Source of the DNA: Deltaproteobacteria bacterium
GTDB lineage: Bacteria > Myxococcota_A > UBA796 > CAJQPC01
DNA length: 64,000 bases
NCBI GenBank assembly: GCA_016717595.1
Contig: JADKFE010000005.1
Span: 82,822-146,821 of the forward strand
Reading direction: 5' to 3'
Both the position numbers and the translations under genes were made by a program. Within the stretch, counting starts at the first letter, position 1, and the number at the start of each line of letters is the position of its first letter. Under the pieces are notes generated by a model. That model did not search any database and had not been told where the DNA came from. It saw only the letters and a program-made list of their open reading frames with translations. Shown piece by piece: positions 60,249 through 64,000 of this stretch.

Positions 60249-60863
60249 GTGAGCGAGAAGGCCAGCCGCAAAGGCGACAAGCGCGAGGCCATCGTCGAGG
60301 CGGCCATCGAGGTGTTCGCCCAGAAAGGCTTTCACGCCGCGCGCATCAGCGACGTGGCGCGGGCCGCGGGCGTGGCCGATGGCACCATCTACCTCTACTT
60401 CGACAACAAAGAGCACCTGCTCCTCTCCATCTTCGAAGAGAAGATGGAGTTTCTGCGTGTGGGCCTGCTCGCCGCCCTCGACGGGGTCGATTGCCCCCTG
60501 GAGCGGGTGCGGGTGTTCGCGCGGTTCCACTTCGACAGCGTGCGCCGCCACCGCGCCGTCTCAGAAGTGCTCCAGGTCGAGCTTCGGCTCTCGCACAAGT
60601 TCCTCAAGGACTACCGCCCCGAGAAGCTCTGGGACTACCTGCGGGTGTTTGAGCAGATCGTGCGTGAGGGCCAGTCCCGCGGGGTCATGCGCGCCGACGT
60701 AGACCCCTTCCTCGCCAAGTGGGCCTTCTTCGGGGCCCTCGATGAGCTTGGCCAGCAGTACGTCCTGAGCCGCCGCGAGCGCATCTCTCCCGACGCCGCG
60801 GCTGAACAGGTGGCAGACATCTTCCTGCGCGGCATGGCCACCCCCGCCGCCTCCCCTCGTTGA
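60249..60863 (+). CDS. TetR/AcrR regulator, FadR-like
   Basis: 204 residues from GTG 60249. HTH: IVEAAIEVFAQKGFHAARISDVARAAGVADGTIYLYFDNKEHLL. C-domain helices with FARFHFDSVRRHRAVSEVLQVELRLS, LWDYLRVFEQIVREGQSRGV and FFGALDELGQQYVLSRR. The wording follows the Bacillus FadR/fatty-acid TetR branch, where acyl-CoA releases the repressor. Upstream palindrome and downstream etfBA agree with control of acyl-CoA oxidation. 52 bases before etfB. Confidence 0.88.
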   Translation: MSEKASRKGDKREAIVEAAIEVFAQKGFHAARISDVARAAGVADGTIYLYFDNKEHLLLSIFEEKMEFLRVGLLAALDGVDCPLERVRVFARFHFDSVRRHRAVSEVLQVELRLSHKFLKDYRPEKLWDYLRVFEQIVREGQSRGVMRADVDPFLAKWAFFGALDELGQQYVLSRRERISPDAAAEQVADIFLRGMATPAASPR

Positions 60864-60915
60864 CGCCTCGTTCCCCCCAACACTCCCCACTCACCCCGGT
60901 CCCCCTGGAGGGCGC

Positions 60916-61710
60916 ATGAAAGTCGGTGTACTGCTCAAGCAGGTCCCCGCTTCGGACACCATCATCAAGATCAACCCCGACAAGACCGGCATCGTGACCG
61001 CCGGGATTAAGTGGGAGACCAACCCCTACGATGAGCTCGCCCTTGAGGCGGCGCTCCAGCTCAAGGACGCGGGCAAAGCCACGGGCGTGGTGGTGCTCAC
61101 CGTCGGCGCCGCTGACGCTGACGCTCGTGTTCGTGACGCCTTGTCGCGCGGCGCCACCGAGGCGATCCGCGTGGATGAGGCGAGCGTCGTGGGCTCCGAC
61201 TCTTTGGGCACGGCCCGGGCCTTGGCCGCCGCCGCGAAGGCCGCGGGGGTCGAGCTGATCCTCGCCGGGAAACAAGCCATCGACACCGACAGCGCCGCGG
61301 TCCCGGCCATGGTCGCCGAGCTCCTCGGCTGGCCCCAGGTCTCCGTGGTCACCGGCCTCACCGTGGACGGCGGCAAGATCACCGCCGAGCGCAACGCCGG
61401 CGGCGGCTTCATCGAGGTCGTGTCCACCTCCGTGCCCGCGGTCATCACCTGCGACAAGGGCCTGAACACCCCGCGCTTCGCGAACATGAAGGGCATCATG
61501 GCCGCCAAGAAGATCCCCATCGAGGTCAAGTCCGCCGCTGACCTCGGCCTCTCCGCGGGCCAGGTCGGCGCCGCGGGCGCGCTGGTCGAGGAGTCTGGCT
61601 TGGAGCTTCCCCCGCCCCGTCCCTCGTCCAAGATCATCCAGGGCGCCACCCCCGAGGCCAAGGTCAAGGAGCTGGTTCGCCTGCTCCGCGACGAGGCCAA
61701 GGTCATCTGA
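60916..61710 (+). CDS. etfB: Electron transfer flavoprotein beta subunit
   Basis: 264 residues. MKVGVLLKQVPASDTIIKI, KWETNPYDELALEAALQL, AGKQAIDTDSAAVPAMVAELLGWPQVSVVTGL (ETF signature), SVPAVITCDKGLNTPRFANMKGIMAAKKIPI. Accepts electrons from acyl-CoA dehydrogenases. Strong GGAGG before ATG 60916; cotranscribed with etfA 92 bases downstream. Confidence 0.96.
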   Translation: MKVGVLLKQVPASDTIIKINPDKTGIVTAGIKWETNPYDELALEAALQLKDAGKATGVVVLTVGAADADARVRDALSRGATEAIRVDEASVVGSDSLGTARALAAAAKAAGVELILAGKQAIDTDSAAVPAMVAELLGWPQVSVVTGLTVDGGKITAERNAGGGFIEVVSTSVPAVITCDKGLNTPRFANMKGIMAAKKIPIEVKSAADLGLSAGQVGAAGALVEESGLELPPPRPSSKIIQGATPEAKVKELVRLLRDEAKVI

Positions 61711-61802
61711 TCGGCCCCGTCCTGCTCGTTTTTCCCTCGTGGTAACCCCTTCGTGTCGCGTGGCTTGATGGCCGACGCGCTCCTCAACAGGAGGAACAAC
61801 CG

Positions 61803-62768
61803 ATGAGCTCTGGAATTCTGGTGTTCTGTGAGACCGACGGCGGCAAGCTGAAGAAGACCGCCCTCGAGCTTTTGAGCAAGGCCGCCACCTTGGGCGGCGC
61901 GGTCAGCGCGGTGGTGATCGGCGGCAGCGTCGACGCCGCTGAGGCGGGCCGTCACGGCGCCTCGACGGTCTACACCGTCAACGGCGACGCCTTCGGCGCC
62001 TACTCCACCGACGCTTGGGTGAAGGCCCTCGCCGCGGTGATCGAGAAGGCCAGCCCGGCCGTGGTGCTCGGCGCGGCCTCCCCGATCGGCAAAGACCTCT
62101 TCCCCCGCCTCGGCGCCCGCCTCGGCGTCGGCTCGGTCACCGAGGTCACGGAGCTGGCGAACGTCGGCGGCCAGGTCGTCGCCCGTCGCCCGGTCTACGC
62201 CGGCAAGGCCATCGCGACGGTCAAGGTGAAGTCCTCCGTCGCCCTGTTCACCGTGCGCTCCAACTCCTTCGCCGTGAACCCCACCGGCGGCGGCGCGGCC
62301 TCGGTGGTGGCCGTGGACGCTGGCGTGAGCGCCTCCGACCTCAAGACCCAGGTGATCGAGGTGCGCAAGAGCGCCCAGGCGACGGTGGATCTCACCGAGG
62401 CCGACCGCATCGTCTCCGGCGGCCGCTCCTTGAAGTCCGCCGAGGGCTACGACAGCGTGATTCGCCCCCTGGCCGCCGCCCTGCGCGCGACCCCGGGCGC
62501 GAGCCGCGCCGCCGTTGACGCGGGCTACGCCCCGCACTCCCACCAGGTCGGTCAGACCGGCAAGGTCGTCAACCCCACGCTGTACATCGCCGTGGGCATC
62601 TCCGGCGCGATCCAGCACCTCGCCGGGATGCGCACCTCCAAGGTGATCGTCTCGATCAACAAGGATCCCGAGGCGCCGATCTTCCAGCACAGCAGCTACG
62701 GCATCGTGGACGACCTGTTCACGATCTGCCCGGCGCTCCAAAAGGAGTTTGAGGCGGTCATCGGCTGA
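61803..62768 (+). CDS. etfA: Electron transfer flavoprotein alpha subunit
   Basis: 321 residues. ILVFCETDGGKLKKTALELLSKA, LGAASPIGKDLFPRLGARLGVGSVTEV, RPVYAGKAIATVKVKS, then FAD-binding C-domain VSGGRSLKSAEGYDSVIRPLA, HQVGQTGKVVNPTLYIAVGISGAIQHLAGM, VSINKDPEAPIFQ. AGGAGG before ATG 61803. Partner of EtfB; passes electrons on to ETF-quinone oxidoreductase, which is not in the window. Confidence 0.96.
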   Translation: MSSGILVFCETDGGKLKKTALELLSKAATLGGAVSAVVIGGSVDAAEAGRHGASTVYTVNGDAFGAYSTDAWVKALAAVIEKASPAVVLGAASPIGKDLFPRLGARLGVGSVTEVTELANVGGQVVARRPVYAGKAIATVKVKSSVALFTVRSNSFAVNPTGGGAASVVAVDAGVSASDLKTQVIEVRKSAQATVDLTEADRIVSGGRSLKSAEGYDSVIRPLAAALRATPGASRAAVDAGYAPHSHQVGQTGKVVNPTLYIAVGISGAIQHLAGMRTSKVIVSINKDPEAPIFQHSSYGIVDDLFTICPALQKEFEAVIG

Positions 62769-62804
62769 TCTTGGCTGAGCACCGCTGATCCTCGCCAACG
62801 CGCG

Positions 62805-62834
62805 CACCCACCGGGCCCCGGGCTCTGGTGGGTG
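62805..62834 (+). terminator. Hairpin after etfA
   Basis: CACCCACC and GGTGGGTG form an 8-bp stem around a G/C-rich loop, followed by TTTGCG. Ends the etf operon. Confidence 0.65.
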
Positions 62835-62878
62835 TTTGCGTCCTGGCACTTCTGCTACAATGCCGCGCGGAGGTCACG

Positions 62879-64000
62879 ATGCCGGCCCACGGAGCACCCG
62901 CGCGCTCCAGCCTCGACGACTACCTCGATCGTGTCATCGCCGACCTCGCGTCGCGCGGGGACGACGTCGGGATCGTGCGCCTCGTCGAGCGCTGGGTGAA
63001 CGCGGGGGAGCCTACCCGCTACGGCCTCATCGCCCAGGCCCGCGCGCTGTTGCGCCTGCGGCTGATGGACCGGGTGAACCTGCGGCTGACCGAGCTCGCC
63101 GCCCGCGACCCCGACGACGTCGAGATGCTCGTGCTCCTCGCCGAGCTTCATATCCAGCGCGGCTGGCCCGTTCGCGCGCGCAAGCCCCTGGGCCGCCTGC
63201 GTGAGCTGGGCGCTGAGCTGCCCGGCCTCGCCGAGCTTGAGGTCCAGGCCGACTCCCCGCCGCTCCAGCCCGACCCCAACGCCCGGGAGATCGAGCGCAC
63301 GGGCACCCCCGCCGACCAGCTCCTCCTCGCCGAGCGTTTCATCGCCGCCGGGTCGTTCTTACGCGCCAAGGCGATCTTGGAGCGCCTCGCCGCCTGCCCG
63401 ACCAAGACAAGGACCGCATCGAGGCGCTGTTGTGGGGCATCGGCGGGGAGCACGCCAAGGAGCAGGGCGACCCGATGGAGCTGGCGCGCATCTTGGCCCC
63501 CGGCGCCACGATGCCCCCCGACGACGACACCCGCGAGACGACGGAGTCGTTGCCCTTCGGCCTACGCGACGGCGGCGGCCACGACGAGTCCGCCCTGGGC
63601 GCCTTCCCGACGCTCTTCCGCCGCCAAGACGACCCGACGGTGGACACCGACACCGCTGAAGAGCACACCTCCGTCTCGATCATGGCCGACGCCGAGCGCG
63701 CCCAGCGCCACGAGGCCGAGGTGGACGGCGACGGGGACGACGGCCCCGCGGTCCGCGACGGCGACACCCAGATCATGCTCGTGATCCGCCAAGACGGCGG
63801 CGGCGGCGCGCCCGGCGCCGCGCCGGCCTCGGGCCACCGGCTCAAAGAGGAGCAGGGCTACAACCTGCGCGAGACCCTCAACCTGCGCGAGTACCAGGCG
63901 TCCATGGGCATGAGCGAGTCCGCCGTTCGGCCCGCCGTCGCCGACGACGCCGCGGAGCTTGAGGAGGAGGACGCCGACCTCATCGTGATGACCCGCCGGG
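62879..64000 (+). pseudogene. TPR-like signalling-type protein, frameshift near 63400, runs off window
   Basis: From ATG 62879 (GCGCGGAGGTCACG upstream, with GGAGG): LDDYLDRVIADLASRGDDVGIVRLVERWV, repeats of LRLRLMDRVNLRLTELAARDPDDVEMLVLLAELHIQRGWP. Near 63400 one base is missing; the other frame continues LPDQDKDRIEALLWGIGGEH, then an acidic/Asp-Thr-rich part (TVDTDTAEEHTSVSIMADAERAQR), GDTQIMLVIRQDGGGG and SGHRLKEEQGYNLRETLNLREYQ to the window edge. The rest of the gene is outside. No known family; repeats look TPR-like and the disordered part could be a phosphorylation target. The indel may be an assembly error. Confidence 0.6.

Noticed and set aside
1..64000. tRNA, rRNA, riboswitch or transposase genes
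   Set aside because: No convincing cloverleaf, ribosomal sequence, riboswitch core or transposase was seen by eye; short RNA genes could still be missed without a covariance search.

Overview
This is a high-GC window (about 70 percent G+C by eye) from a Gram-negative bacterium with a myxobacterial (Myxococcota-like) character. It carries two large Ser/Thr protein kinases, an MglA-type small GTPase, a sigma-54 promoter in front of type IV pilin genes, an OmpA protein with thrombospondin type-3 repeats, RND efflux, a fused B12-dependent acyl-CoA mutase and many short lipoproteins. Taxonomy is inferred from gene content only. No rRNA, tRNA, CRISPR array or intact insertion sequence was recognised.

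Layout. 1-5.2 kb: 5' part of icmF (reads leftwards out of the window), a small protein with a death-like/effector-associated-type domain and an Asp-rich tail, a MOSC protein, an orphan MglA-like GTPase and an AT-rich intergenic patch. 5.2-12.4 kb: a kinase/STAND-like/TPR regulator, then an operon with overlapping genes ending in the radical SAM enzyme ArsS. 12.7-18.7 kb: a phenolic-lipid cluster of five tightly coupled genes (type III PKS, ICMT-like methyltransferase, ACP, fatty acyl-AMP ligase, FAD monooxygenase-like protein) with a divergent fatty acid desaturase. 18.8-21.2 kb: a decayed island with remnants of a DUF262 gene and a hipA gene and a run of 20 G. 21.2-31.5 kb: a quinone oxidoreductase-like gene and a four-gene RND efflux operon whose genes overlap by four bases. 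31.7-33.3 kb: methylmalonyl-CoA epimerase and nagZ. 33.3-35.4 kb: paired hairpins, a HigB/HigA-like pair, and a 53-residue peptide with two TxxxxEE repeats directly before an ATP-grasp ligase, a probable graspetide (omega-ester RiPP) locus. 35.4-36.6 kb: a small Cys/His protein and a broken cobW-type gene flanking a Fur/Zur-like box. 36.6-50 kb: sat, an OmpA protein, a membrane kinase, two tandem degenerate REC/GGDEF paralogues, a lipoprotein hydrolase and a FIST protein. 49.4-55 kb: TetR/P450 divergon, a PD-(D/E)XK-like protein with a duplicated tail, and a sulfatase-TPR lipoprotein. 55-64 kb: two pilins, a TMTC-like membrane protein, TPR proteins, folK, a transaldolase, a TetR regulator with a perfect palindrome, and etfB-etfA.

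How parts work together. IcmF, methylmalonyl-CoA epimerase and the electron-transfer flavoprotein, with a FadR-like TetR regulator, point to active acyl-CoA and branched/odd-chain catabolism. The phenolic-lipid cluster has its own fatty-acid activation (FAAL) and carrier (ACP), so it probably takes fatty acids directly into alkylresorcinol or alkylquinone lipids. The graspetide locus is the most novel candidate system here.

Caveat. Several otherwise conserved genes (second RND subunit, TMTC-like protein, two TPR proteins) carry single frameshifts. These may be assembly indels. The DUF262, hipA and cobW loci have several lesions each and look like true pseudogenes.
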